This document shows, piece after piece, positions 14,766 to 26,299 of a stretch of DNA of 64,000 nucleotides. The DNA comes from Sweltsa coloradensis. Its lineage: Eukaryota > Arthropoda > Insecta > Plecoptera > Chloroperlidae. The stretch is from the NCBI GenBank assembly GCA_024449915.1, contig JAMZAV010002042.1:102001-166000 (forward strand). The letters run 5' to 3'. Below the pieces are notes generated by a model. The model was not told the origin of the DNA. It did no database searches and was given only the letters and a program-made list of their open reading frames with translations. A program made the position numbers and the translations under genes. Every line of letters starts with the position of its first letter. The first letter of the stretch is position 1.

Positions 14766-15424
14766 ATTGGTGTGTCTATAGCCTTACGCTTTTCATCAAC
14801 CTCAATTTTGGAATCACGGAATGTTCACTGTGGATTAGTTCAACTCCATGTGTCCTTCACTTGCGACGATTAGTGGCTTTAGATGAGTATTCAGGTAAGG
14901 TTCGACCCCTGCCACCAGTAATCCCGACATAACATTGCCTAAAGTTTGCCAAAGGATTAAGCGATCGTAATTAGACAAGGGAGCGCAGCGACTGAGTCTT
15001 ATGTATGTGTGTGTACACCGAAAATCAGCCGAATCGCTGAACAGACCGCGCGGAAATTTTAAGCAGACATCCGGTACGAGTTTACTGAGAACTGCTAACA
15101 AAATGATCAAAATCCCTGCGATTTAAACCTACAAGAAAAAATAATCAATTGAAAAATAGGCTGCAAATGAGTAGGATTTAATTTAACGACAATGGTTTTG
15201 TTCTTGGAGAAATCTTTTTTTATTTTGCATTTATCAGGCTGTGAATGCAAGCAGTGACTAAGGTGTATCGAATCTTGCACGCTCACGGTTCCCCCAATTT
15301 CCGCTGGGAGATTGAATAAACCTTGCAATCTTAACATGTATTTCGTACTGGCTATGTTCTCCATACTATTGTTAGCATTTCAAAACATGTTCTATACTTT
15401 TAAAAATACAATCCAGAAATTAAT
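14766..15424. other. Unassigned gap
   Basis: Nothing assignable. Small open frames on the minus strand (14835-15364) show no known domain. Confidence 0.4.
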
Positions 15425-15515
15425 CAATCTTTCCCGACAAGGGGTTGGAACCCAGGTCTTCCACATTACGGGTATAAGGGCGCCTTAGCCAACTAGACTA
15501 GGAAAACGCCACAAA
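15425..15515 (-). repeat. tRNA-like segment (SINE head or tRNA pseudogene)
   Basis: The minus strand reads CTAGTCTAGTTGGCTAAGGC (A-box-like), an anticodon-arm-length spacer, then CCTGGGTTCCAACCCC (B-box and T-loop). The T-arm stem is GGGG-like on both sides, and TTGTCGGGA follows. Acceptor pairing is poor. A tRNA-derived repeat is more likely than a working tRNA gene. Confidence 0.5.
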
Positions 15516-16183
15516 GTCACTGACAGACGAGTGAGCGAGTCATGTGTTGAGTACCCGACTATACCCGGGAACATTTGCATTTAAGTATTTTATGATTTCG
15601 AGTTTAAAAATTTTACTTTTTTACCACAAAAATCGTTGGCTTGGCGCTCGTCAACAGGCGAAATGATCTTACTTCTTTTTCAAAGCGAAACAAGGGAGAA
15701 AGAATGAAAACCTTGGCTCAACTTCTTTATCTCACAGCATTCACAGACGAAGACTTTTGAAGGAGAGCTTGGCTGCCGTTTTTTCACAATTTTTTGTATT
15801 TGTGGCGATTCAATTTACTGTAATTGACCAGCGTATAGAGGGGGTTTGAACAGCGATGATCAGGCCAGGTCATGCACTCTAGTGTATAGTGAGTCTTCTC
15901 ACTCATTCACTCACTCCCCTTCATCGCCACCTACCTCCTGGCTACCGATAGAGGTGTACTCGACACTCTTATTCGGGACGTCACTCGATCAATACAGGCA
16001 AATGGCATCCCTGAATGATGGATTTATTCTCAATGTAAATGCTTAGATTGGGTCCTCTCAAATCGCCTCACACATTGTGTGTAGTGACCTGCTGAGGGCC
16101 AACTGTTCCTGGGCCGGTTTCGAACGAAAATAATACTACTCTGCTATCATAGTCTTCTCTCCCATATATCTCACCCCAATGAT
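15516..16183. other. Unassigned gap
   Basis: No feature supported. It contains CACTCATTCACTCACTCCCC near 15900, a short ACTC-rich patch. Confidence 0.4.
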
Positions 16184-16842
16184 GAACCTAAAGTTTATTC
16201 ATCATTGAGATACAAAGTGACCATCGGCGGACGAGACCGGGATCGGTCGTCCCGTCTATGTCTGCATTTTTCCCTTTCCACCTTTTTTGGCGTGACCGAA
16301 CTTGGGAGCGAACATGGGTTTTTTCTACCTGCCTCCGCACATTTCAAATCTATTGTGATGAAAATAATTTATTCAGCGAAATATTTTTTTTTATAATTGC
16401 ATGTATTTAATAACGTGGTTCAAATGTATAGCTTGAGTTATGAAATGCGTTTTTTTCCCTAGTCACGATCAAAACTGACTGAAATAAATAAAAATTATTA
16501 TATTACTAAATAAATTATCAAAATATATTATAGAAGCATTATCCGTAACTCAGTCAGTTTTTATCGTAGAATTTCGTCCAAAAAAATGAAATTCATGACG
16601 CACGCTTAATATTTTAACAACGTTATTAGATATTTGCAATTAAACTAAAAAAGATCAATAAATAAATAGAACAATAGAACAGGAAGAGAATACAGCAGGT
16701 AGAAAACCCTCAGCTTCTAGCATTCTAGGATGGTCAATTTTACGACTATACGCGACAACCCTTAGCAGCTGCCTCATACCCATTACCCGACGCATCCGTC
16801 GATAGTCACTTTGTATCTCAATGATGAATAAACTTTAGTTCA
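16184..16842. mobile_element. MITE-like element with about 45-bp inverted ends
   Basis: The left end (16184-16231) contains AAAGTTTATTCATCATTGAG and TACAAAGTGACCATCGGCGG. The right end (16795-16842) is its reverse complement with a few mismatches. The interior is about 560 bp with no coding sequence and has a further internal inverted pair around CAAAACTGACTGA (16470 and 16550). A non-autonomous DNA transposon is the likely class. I cannot define a target-site duplication. Confidence 0.65.
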
Positions 16843-19460
16843 TTTTATATTCTTTACACCTATCTTTGCTCTATTTCTCGTAAAATATTGTACAACCTCT
16901 TCCTATTTGTAGGAATTAGAGTATGTTTTCCTAGCACTACCGTCTTCTTTCACCACTTCTTCATCACTGTCCACCCTCTCCTACAATACACTCTCCTCCA
17001 CCCTTATTCCGCCATCATCTTTTGCCTCCTCCCTCGCCCCTATTGCACAATTCCCCACTTTTTCCTATATCCCTTCCCTCTCATCAAGAATATTAGCCTC
17101 AATTTCTCCACTACCCTTCTCCTTCACCATCGTCAGTTTTCGTCCCATACCCCAATTTCCTTGCCCCTCTCTTCCTACCCCCCTCTCTCTTCCTTCTACC
17201 GTCACTCTCTCCTGTCCCCCGAGTTTCCTCGTGGCTCGCCCTCTGTTGTTTTTGAGAGCAAGTTCCCATGTATCAATGTTCTCTGAGACAGTTGGTTTGA
17301 ACTCTGGGGGTAAAGGGTTGAAGACTCATCCGTCTGTGAAGGCAGATAAGCAGCCCCATTCCTAGGTATGAGCAGCCGTAGTGATCCTCGCGCAATGCAC
17401 ACCGCGAGCGACGCAGGCTACATCGCGTACCTTTAGGACTGCTTCATCTAGGTCAGTGGGTCTGGAGGCCCCCTTTGTCATGTGGTCATTACCCGACGCC
17501 CTACGCTCGTTGCCCCGCTACCCCCACCACCCCGCCCCATCCAAACCCCAACGTCGAGTAGCCAATTTATGAATGAATCGTCCCTCTCCCCCCTCGCCGT
17601 CCCCCCAACTCAGTGCGTAGCATTCGCCCACAAAGAAGAGACGAGCTTTAGCCCTTGATCACTGGAGCTAGCTCATGATTGCTTGCATTCACTGTATGTT
17701 GTTTTCCGCAGAGCTGCATGGACCGGAATATACCTAGATTACATGAGAACTAAGCATACCGTGATTAGCGCCAGCCTGTAGTGAGCCACTCAAATATTTC
17801 AGATAGTTGGGGAACTGCATAGAAAGGCAACATGCTTCGGCACTCCACCCTCTGTACTCTAATGAAATCTATGTTAGCCACAACTCGAAATGGTATTGAT
17901 AGCCACGTTCAAAATGATCGCCAGCTTATATAGCGAATAAATTTTACCAATACCCGTTGCGTTGTGCAGCATAAGGTTGTGCATGGACGGCTTAAAAGCT
18001 CGCCGAGTGGAAGCGAACAATGAAATAAACATTAATAAGTAGCGCGAAATGAGCGATTGAGAGCCAACACTCGCGGACAGACCCACGTGGGGGCGAGGGA
18101 AACTGATGGCAGTAAATGTTTATGGAGTCGAGACTCGGCAAACAAGTGACTGTTTTGAAACAATATCGAGGGGGAGGCTCGAGTCGGATCGTAAAGAGAA
18201 TCAACTATAATAAATGTTGATGTCGAGGTCGCAAGCAACAAAGACGGAGACGCCATATCGCCGGGCGAAATGACCACCACCCCTCGGCCCTCGCCTCGCC
18301 TCGTGCACCCTCTCTTGCCACACCGAGATCACTAAATCTTACCATGTGGCGATACCGGCTCCTATTCTTTCAAACGGAGAAATTGGTAGAAAATACAAGC
18401 TTGTTTTAACGGTTTGTCTTTTTTCTCTCTCAAACTACCCCTGTAATCTAGATAAAGAATGCCAAAACTGTTCTAGGACAAATGGCCACCCAGCTATTAT
18501 GTTTGTCCGAATAGAAAGGAAGATGCCTATATAGGCTTTGCTGCTGGAGAGAAAATAATATCCGGGAAACCTTTTAGACAAATACGTTATACGACAACTT
18601 TCAAACCTTTTATCGAAATAAGACAAGTATTTCATCCAATAGTTGGGGGATGAGGAAGAAATCGCTGCAGAATCCTATGTGAGTTTGATCTTGTAGCCTC
18701 TGTCCCCGCCATCGTGTGCGGACAAACCTGGACTTCGTTAGCAAACGAAAAGAAGCAATCCACACAAACGCGGTTTTAATAATTCCACCTGTCATGTACA
18801 GACGGAAGGAACCCAGCGCTGCTTTGGGTTCGTCATGGTTGTTACAAAACAAAAAAACTGTCCGTTCTGGTGATTTTCTTTAAAGTCATTTTCCCCCGTA
18901 TTGCGGCACAAACGTGGCCTGATGAGCTCCCAGGCTAAACTTAGCTAACTGTGAAACAAAACCATACAAATAATTAAATTAACTTGTCTATACAGATGTT
19001 TCTTTGTGCGGGCACATTTTGGAAAAACGTACGTTCTTGTTACTTACCGCATTGATCCACACATGCACGCGACAGCTGAAGTCAGCTGACGTTTCTCGCA
19101 GAAGGCCTATTCCCGTGGCATGGTTCAACACACGACTAACATGGAGATGTGAGCGACGCTTGCAAAGAGCATTTCGATGTGAGCGTTGACTGTCGTTTCA
19201 CACCCTCACTCACAGAACCACATGATAAAAAAATAACAATCGCTAGTCAATAACGACGGGCAATAAAAAGAGGAAATGTGAAATTTATGCAAATCGATAG
19301 AAATACACAATTGAAAATCTAATGAAATTTAAGCATGCACAGTGTTCACTTTGATGTGCCTTAAAATTAACTAAAATGTCGCGGGATCTATCAAATGCAC
19401 TATTTTATAAAAATGCATTAAAACTCTACGTAAGTCTACAAAACAAAGGCATTGTCTTAT
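16843..19460. other. Unassigned DNA with GC-richer, pyrimidine-rich patch
   Basis: 16920-17240 is strongly C/T-rich on the plus strand, and 17400-18330 is richer in CpG than the surroundings. A host promoter or exon could lie here, but no conserved protein segment or splice pattern is clear enough to call. Confidence 0.35.
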
Positions 19461-19461
19461 G

Positions 19462-20345
19462 TAGTAGTAGTATGATTTATTTATTTAGCTTTCGCTATAA
19501 CATATTATAATCATAACAAACAATATAAAATACAAATACAAATCATATACCGTAATATACATACTTCACATAAGAAGAGTCTATACATAATACATCATAA
19601 AACTATTCCAACCATTACAAAACAATTTTCAGTCACATTCCTACATACGGAAATTCAGATATAAAAAAATCAATACATTCTGTTCTATATTTATTGAATC
19701 TACTTTCTTTGATACTGTTTGGTAGGCTATTATACAATTTAATTCCATTTATAAAAATTGATTTTTGGGTACCAGTCCTCATTTTGTACGTTTAAATGAA
19801 ATTGATTGGCCTGCCTAGTTTGGTGATCGTGAACTTCATTATTTTTGTTAAAGAACTCATCAAAGTTGTCATTGCATTTTCCATCCACAACATTGTGGAT
19901 GAAAATTAGTACCTTCAGGCCCAATCTTTGCTCAACCGTCATCCATTCAAGAACAACCAGCATACCTCTAACATGTGTTCTTTTGTGAACCCTCAATATA
20001 ATTCTCATTCCTTTATTTTCCAATATTTGTTACTTTCTTACGTTATCAGTACCAGATTTCCAGAGTAAAGAAGTGCAGTATTCGAAATGAGGTCTGATTA
20101 TTGTTTTATTTATCATCAATCTTGCCCATTGACTTAAGTGTTTGCTAATTCTGTACATATAACCAATTTTCTTGCTAATTTTGTTTGATATCTTGAACAT
20201 GTTCATGAAAATTTAAAAGTTGGTCTATAATAACCCCTCAATACTCAACAATATTACTTTGAAAATCTAGTTCAGACCCTTCCAGTACAATTTTACAATT
20301 TGGAATAATGCGTAGTGTATTATTGAATTTAACTAAGTACAAAGT
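19462..20345 (-). mobile_element. 5'-truncated reverse LINE with RT thumb region
   Basis: On the minus strand from about 20345: GVIIDQLLNFHEHV..I, several stops, RILHFFTLEIW, then the open segment 20023-19739 reading ENKGMRIILRVHKRTHVRGM, LEWMTVEQRLGLKVLIFIHN. After a one-base shift it continues GIKLYNSLPNSIKESRFNKY. This GV-I-D, NK-AMR-IL, W-(T/S)-V-Q-R and LYNSLP series is the classic region after the RT active site in LINEs. An AT-rich 3' UTR ends near 19470 with an (AAAT)-type tail. Stops and shifts show an old, dead copy of a different family from the 4-12 kb LINEs. Confidence 0.85.
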
Positions 20346-21840
20346 CTTAATATAGTGAGGCTGGCGAGGAGACGAGTTGAAGCGCTCAGCTTTCTGTTTT
20401 TTTTTGTTTTTTTTTACGGGCTAACGGTTAATAACATCGGTAACATATTTCACACGAACATTACTAAAGAATCAATCTATGAGATCCAGTACGCGTAATC
20501 CTAAATTAATTCATTGATTTTTTATTAAAAAGTCGTGAAATCTCCGTAATTGACAAAATTTTTGTGAACTTCGCAAATTTATTCCAAGTGTACAGGTATT
20601 TGTGACGCAACTTTTAATACTGGATATCAATCAATAAAGGGTTTGATGGGAATTTCCAGAATTAAAGTCATGTTTGGGATTTTCCATTTTTTTACGTTTT
20701 GGACTTTTGTCTCGCAATGGACCTTTATGGCTCATTTTTGCAACCAAGTGTGGATATAAATATAAAAGTACTTCATTAACTTGCATGCAAAATTCGGTAA
20801 TGATATTACCAACCGTTCAGCAGAAATCATCAACACATATATGAGTGCGCATTTGAGTTGGGCCAAGCTCCGCGACCCCTCTTAATTCTAGAAGTGATTA
20901 AATTAAAATACATAACATTGTACACTATTTATAGACTAATTATTCTGAAAACCGCACACTACTGCAGTCCGAGTTGAGCAGATGTTTGGAAGAAACGTGT
21001 GATGAGGGCTAGGTCCCAGAATTCTACCTATGACTGAGAAGAGCCACGGAAACATCTTTCAGTCTCTGTGAACTGTGAGCACGAAACAGATTCTCAGTCT
21101 CGTCGTATTCCTTCAATCACCCATCTCAGCATGTATTTATAGTTATCTAATAACTTTCAAACAAATTGTTCATTCAATTATTTTGTATTTGTGTGTAAAA
21201 ATGTTGTGTGACGTTGCACACTTAGTTTCAACGAGCCCAATGTTCTAAGAGCATGCCAATGTCAGGGCCGTATACACATAACCTGCCGGCCGTCACAGAA
21301 GACACCTTTCAATGGAAATAAATTCGAGCTTTGTTTTCCTGTAACAAACTACACTTTTGCTAATACTGAATTACCTACGTCACTTGACTTTGAGTCATTT
21401 CAACTAGCAGGCCTCACCCCGGCTCCTCTGTACTACATTTTCCTCAAGACTTTCTTTTCACAACTGTATTTCGACCATTGATTACAAATTTGGTCAAATC
21501 AAGAAGGACGCCGCCAATATGTTAACTAAAATAAATACTTTGAGATAGACGGTACGCCCGCACGATAACCTTGTTCGTTCCCATCAGCCATTACAGATAA
21601 GAAATTATAATGAATTTTGAAGTGTTAATTACTATCGAATTATAAAAAAAAAAACTGAGTACCCACAGGACCGGAACTATGAATATTATAAAACTATATA
21701 ATTTAATCTCACGTGCATTCGTCTTTAGTTACAAAAATATTTTTTACGGCGTAAAAAGCCTAAAAAGGACAAAACGTGCACCTTTTTTTAGGAAAATGGA
21801 AACTTTTGAAAACAGGGTAAATTTAAGAAAATTAGTTAGT
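20346..21840. other. Unassigned DNA
   Basis: No gene seen. Poly-T near 20395-20420 and A-rich tracts. Composition is like the flanks. Confidence 0.45.
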
Positions 21841-21910
21841 TTAGGTTAGGTTAGGTTAGGTTAGGTTAGGTTAGGTTAGGTTAGGTTAGGTTAGGTTAGG
21901 TTAGGTTAGG
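21841..21910 (+). repeat. Interstitial (TTAGG)14 tract
   Basis: Fourteen perfect tandem TTAGG units, preceded by one imperfect TTAGTTTAGG. TTAGG is the telomeric repeat of most arthropods. Here it sits inside unique-looking sequence, so it is an interstitial telomere-type repeat rather than a chromosome end. Confidence 0.95.
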
Positions 21911-22509
21911 ATGGTCACCTCATTGCAAAGTAGGGGGACCGAACAAAAACATCGTGCTGGCTTTAGGAGACAGGGTCTAAGAAGACTTTTAGTCTCTTAA
22001 AGCCCGGGTCGGTTTGTCTTCTTAGCAACGTGTAGCACAACCGTCGGTCACAGGGGCCACTTAGAAGCCAAAAACAGGTGCAGGGGCTTAGGAGACAGGG
22101 GCTTATGATACCACGCAATGCTTATTGACCCGGAATGAAATAGAGCGAATTAACACAATACAAGTGACCTTGGTTAATTGTTTTGCGTGTGTTTCTTTGT
22201 TCTACTTAATTTTTGTTGAAGCCATAAATATCATTCATCTTTAGAGCGCTCACCTTTCATCCTTCTCACTGCTCACTGTTTAATTGGGAGTGATGACTTG
22301 ACATTTATACAATACTAATTCGTTGAGAACAACCCTCTACAAAGAGATCGGAGTATGAGGTGAGCGCTCTGCAGGAAAAGTAACTTATAATGATTTTTTT
22401 TTATATATTATATAAATAAATCTGTGTGTATGTGTGTGTTTTTACGTAGATTTTCTCGGATAAAATGTGACATAATGAAATTCTTTCGAGTTTCCGAGTT
22501 AAATAAGTT
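21911..22509. other. Unassigned DNA after the TTAGG tract
   Basis: The first 200 bp contain a near-repeat of TTAGGAGACAGGG (about 21964 and 22088). Nothing else is assignable. Confidence 0.4.
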
Positions 22510-22531
22510 TATATATATATATATATATATA
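22510..22531. repeat. (TA)n microsatellite
   Basis: About 11 TA units. Confidence 0.9.
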
Positions 22532-23924
22532 GTCTAAAATAAATTTAAAAGTATATACAAACATAAAACATATCAAATCCAAAGATATAAATTCAAAATA
22601 TTAAAATATCAAAATTGACCGCCAAGGGGGTTTCACACACTTCTTCCATCAAGTAAAAGTATTTTAAATCCGTCTAGTTTCTTCCATCAGTAGTTTCTTT
22701 TAGCTCTCATCTTGATACTTCATTGTGTTCTTTCTGTCGTATCCACTTCTTTGACATTGATCAGCTGTTTATATATTTCTCTTGCTAGTCTTGTTGCCCC
22801 TTATTGTTTCTTTGGTTTCACAATGATCATTAAAAAATATTGAAAATACCAAAATTCAAAACTGAGAATTAAGAAAATCTCTATAATCTCTCACATGTTG
22901 GAAAGATGTATCAATATAAATTTTGTTTACAAACGATAAAATAATTTTTTTAAGCTGACTCTCCCTGCAGAAGTACGTGAAAATTATATCACCGCCTTGA
23001 AAATTCCATTATTAATATAATTATAGTAAAATTATAATTATAAATATAAATTATAATTATAAATAATAATAATCGACATTTATTGGTTTTGGCTCTTTGA
23101 GATGAGATGGCGGCGGTCTTCCAAGGGTACATGGGCGCCCGCAGAAATTTTAGCAGGGTGGGGGGTGAAAAAATAAACTTTTTATTTTCGTTGGGTAAGC
23201 ACAGGGGGTTTGGGGGCAGAGCCCCCCAACAATAGCGACGCAGGCGAAAATTTTGAAAATTAGGTTTTTAGTATACGTTTTGTGGGTTTTAGAAAAAAGT
23301 AGTTGGCTTAGTACAATACCAAAATTATGTAATTTTTGTGTGCAACTAGTAAACGTTCACCCAGTTAAGAAATCGCCTTTCCATGCACATCTTAAATACT
23401 ACAAGTTTAATCTTAAATCCACACATCAAATGAGGGCAAGTGCCCTTGCAAGGGTATAAGTTGTATTCAAAATGTGGGAGATGATATTCAGATACATTTT
23501 AAAATTAATTAAATCTCGTTATAATGACATCAACAACTACAAAATCATTGAAATACTTTCTTTGCATTGTATACGCAAGCAATTCATAAGTCGATGTGTT
23601 CACACACATAACAACACCCCATGCAAGCGATGTCCAGGGATGCGACAAAATACCTCGGACGCACACGCTTTGACGTTGATTGTGATTAGATTAGTTTAGT
23701 ACTTGATAGTCTCTGGCAACGTGTTGCAGATGTAACTCAAAGGTAAGTTTACTATAAAATATAAATGAATGAGGCAAAGTGATATAATTCGTGCCAGATA
23801 ACAGTGCCACGGCCGAGGGAGCGCAGCACTGTCACCTTCGCATCTGTGCACGGGGTGGCCAACAACACATGGCATTTTGGCATTATAACTACTTCCGAAT
23901 GTGGAAACAACTTATTTCTGTATT
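22532..23924. other. Unassigned DNA with AT palindromes
   Basis: 22990-23075 is a cluster of ATAATTATAA-type palindromes. 23195-23235 has a GGGGGTTTGGGGGCAGAGCC motif of a kind also seen in dispersed repeats. No gene is supported. Confidence 0.4.
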
Positions 23925-24165
23925 TATATATTTATTTATTTATTTATTTATTTAACGTCTATCCTATTCAGTTAAAAAACTGATTTAAGGAGGACAAGTA
24001 AATAAATCTAATTACAAAGATGCAGACACAAAAATTACTTACAGTCTAGAAAATAACATACAAAAATGCAAAAACTTGCAAAAAGGGGCCAAGCCGAAAA
24101 CGAGGAAGATATAAGTGGCTCAACTGCATAAAGTAGTGAGATCTAGAAGTGTGGCCAAGCCCATT
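23925..24165 (-). mobile_element. LINE-like 3' end, copy 1 (partner tail of SINE-A)
   Basis: On the minus strand this ends ...CAGTTTTTTAACTGAATAGG, ATAGACGTTAAATAAATAAA and a run of TAAA units. The same end occurs at 28490-28560 and, in looser form, at 32170-32225 and 48118-48180 within SINE-A copies. No coding is left. I infer a LINE 3' UTR because the non-SINE copies extend into a further 200 bp that is shared between copies. Confidence 0.55.
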
Positions 24166-24167
24166 AT

Positions 24168-24655
24168 TTTGTTTAAAACTAGGAAGCTTCGCAAACGCTT
24201 TTTCATGCGCGTTGTTGGGTGAGCGTAATTTTTTAAAAACGAAAATAGCGTAAAATAGAGATTTTCATGAGACATAATTTTTTGATTACGCTCAAATTTC
24301 ACACGAATATATTACTTCATAAAATAAAGGTTCTGTGAAAAAATCATTACAATCGGACAAAGCATGTAGGTGTTATAAGTCGAAGAAATTAAAAAAAAAC
24401 GAAAAAAATCGTAAAATTGCGATTTTCATGAGAAAAAAATTTCCTATTGTGCTCAAAAACGTGGCAGTTCTAAGTTCAGAGATTTCGAAGGCCTCCATAA
24501 AATGTTCTCGCAATCGGAGTATCGGTTTAGCCGGAATCGTGTTAACAGACAGACAAAAATACAAGAAAAAAAAGAAGAAGAAAAAAAACATTCCGGATTT
24601 TTTTCTCCAGTGTGGTAAAATGGAATCTTCGCTCCGCTCGCTACGCTCATCCAAT
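24168..24655. repeat. Dispersed repeat R1, copy 1
   Basis: It runs from AAACTAGGAAGCTTCGCAAA through GCGATTTTCATGAGA and GGACAAAGCATGTAGGTGTT to CTCCGCTCGCTACGCTCATC. The same ordered words occur at 58980-59815, and the reversed order at 40055-40400. No coding potential. Class unknown. It is bounded at one end by a GAGCG(T)AGCGAGCG palindromic word. Confidence 0.75.
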
Positions 24656-24784
24656 AATAAATATATTTATTAATTATTTAATTAATTAATAATATATCAA
24701 TATCCATATTGAATATAAGGTTTTTAAGCATAAGCCCGCTTTAAGGACATAGTTATTGATTCATAGCAGTTGTCGAAAAAGTTT
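24656..24784. other. AT-rich spacer
   Basis: TTAATTAATTAATAA-rich linker. Nothing else. Confidence 0.4.
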
Positions 24785-24858
24785 GCCCGACTGGGGTTCG
24801 AACCCAGAACCTCCGGCTTAACGTGCCATAGCTTTACCAATTAAGCTACCGGGACCAC
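24785..24858 (-). repeat. tRNA-like segment (SINE head or pseudo-tRNA)
   Basis: The minus strand reads GGTCCCGGTAGCTTAATTGG, TAAAGCTATGGCACGTTAAG, CCGGAGGTTCTGGGTTCGAA and CCCCAGTCGGGCA. The T-arm is perfect (CTGGG/CCCAG), the D-arm is fair (TAGC/GCTA), and the loop could give a GTT anticodon. Acceptor pairing holds for only about five bases and position 33 is C, so a functional tRNA is doubtful. Confidence 0.5.
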
Positions 24859-25079
24859 AGAACACACTTTTACGAAACTGCTTTTTGTTGTGACTGTTGA
24901 CTTTCATGACATAAATCCAACAGAAGACTGCAATGTAACTGTCAAATCTAAAAGATCGCATGGATAAATACAATTACGTATGAGACGTGATTGTATGTGA
25001 TGTAAGCTATCTACAAGACCAACGAGCCACACTCACCGACATGTCATTCTGTAACTGTACGCCAATCCGTTTCTTACCA

Positions 25080-25370
25080 AAACACGAATGAAATAATTTG
25101 TTATTTTTGCATTATCTTAGCTTCCGGTCATCTTATCCAATTACAGTTTGTAAAGCACATGGCCACTGTGATGACTGACATCGGGGCAAATTTTGGCTTC
25201 TCTAACATTATCCATTGCTTACTAAAACAAGAATTAAATAATTTGTTATTTTTGCATTATCTAAGCTTCCGGTCGTCTAATCCAATTATTGTTTGTTAAG
25301 CACATGGCTACTGAGATGACTGACATCGGTGCAAATTTTGGCTTCTCTAACATTATCTATTGAGGGCCCA
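25080..25370. repeat. Tandem duplication, two units of about 145 bp
   Basis: Both units contain AATAATTTGTTATTTTTGCA, AAGCACATGGC and CAAATTTTGGCTTCTCTAAC with scattered substitutions. Non-coding. Confidence 0.9.
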
Positions 25371-25669
25371 CAAACTGATACGTCCTTAGCCAGCCAGCCA
25401 GCCAGCCACCTACCCACCCAACTGAAATAGAGTATTTCTGAACGATCTTGACGTCTCAATAACTTCTAGACATAAGCAGATCGGGATGAAACTTGAAATG
25501 GGTCATCTCAAAGTGAAAGTCCGTCGATTGAAGCAAGTTGCAGGTTTCTATCTCCCATGGTTTCGCGTCGGCAACACCGTGTTAACTGTTAAGTGCTAAT
25601 GAAGGCGAGCGGTAATAGGCGCTTAGTGGAAGCGGAGCCGCGCGTGGCTTGGCCCGGTGCGCTTCCGCG
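25371..25669. other. Unassigned DNA
   Basis: Contains (CCAG)n/(CCAC)n near 25390-25415 and a GC-rich hairpin-like region GAAGCGGAGCCGCGCG (about 25628). No gene. Confidence 0.4.
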
Positions 25670-25860
25670 CACCTAGATATTTTAAATAGTAATATATCAT
25701 CAATGTATTAAAACAAAAATTTTGGTAACAAATTCCAAAAAGGTTATTAAATGAATTTTATAAATAAACCAAGTATAAAAAAGGAAGAAGGGAGAAAATA
25801 ATAAGAAAAAAACTATCAAAAAAGAAAAACGAAAAAAAATGATTTATAAGACGATCCCAC
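25670..25860 (-). mobile_element. LINE-like 3' UTR fragment, second half
   Basis: AAATAGTAATAT, GTATTAAAAC, AACAAATTCCAAAAAGG and a GGGAGAAAATAATAAGAAAA-type purine run appear in the same order at 28615-28790, where they directly follow the tail piece. Here they are 1.5 kb from the matching tail at 23925-24165, so the original element may have been split by later insertion. Confidence 0.45.
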
Positions 25861-26068
25861 TCAAACGAATAAACGAGGTTTCCCAAAAATCAGGAACAGC
25901 AAAGCAGGGAGTAATCAAACTTTCCCGGAAGAAACCGCCGAACGCGAATCTTCTATCTTGTGATAAAATCATGATACAATTTAGTACAAAAGATCTTGAC
26001 TCGAACATATAATTCTATCAGACATAATTATTGAAACTTGTAAAAGTCAAAAATTGGATCACAGCAAT

Positions 26069-26265
26069 GCCCTCTTGACATTATGTTGCTGTTGTTCTTG
26101 TGGTTTCTCCGTCCCGTCATCACGGCCCTCTTGACATTATGTTGACTGTTGTTCTTGTGGTTTCTCCGTCCCGTCATCACGGCCCTCTTGACATTATGTT
26201 GACTGTTGTTCTTGTGGTTTCTCCGTCCCGTCATCACGGCCCTCTTGACATTATGTTGACTGTTG
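26069..26265. repeat. 57-bp tandem repeat, about 3.5 copies
   Basis: The GCCCTCTTGACATTATGTTG anchor recurs at 26069, 26125, 26182 and 26239. Units 2 to 4 are almost identical. Because 57 is a multiple of three, open frames cross it on both strands (26028-26306). These are repeat artefacts. Confidence 0.95.
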
Positions 26266-26299
26266 ACTTGAGTCCCAAACCTACTCGCAACATTCTCGT

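Noticed and set aside
21841..21910. True chromosome end
   Set aside because: The tract is only 70 bp and is flanked on both sides by ordinary sequence.
24785..24858. tRNA-Asn gene
   Set aside because: Only about five acceptor pairs and C at position 33. More likely pseudo-tRNA or SINE head.
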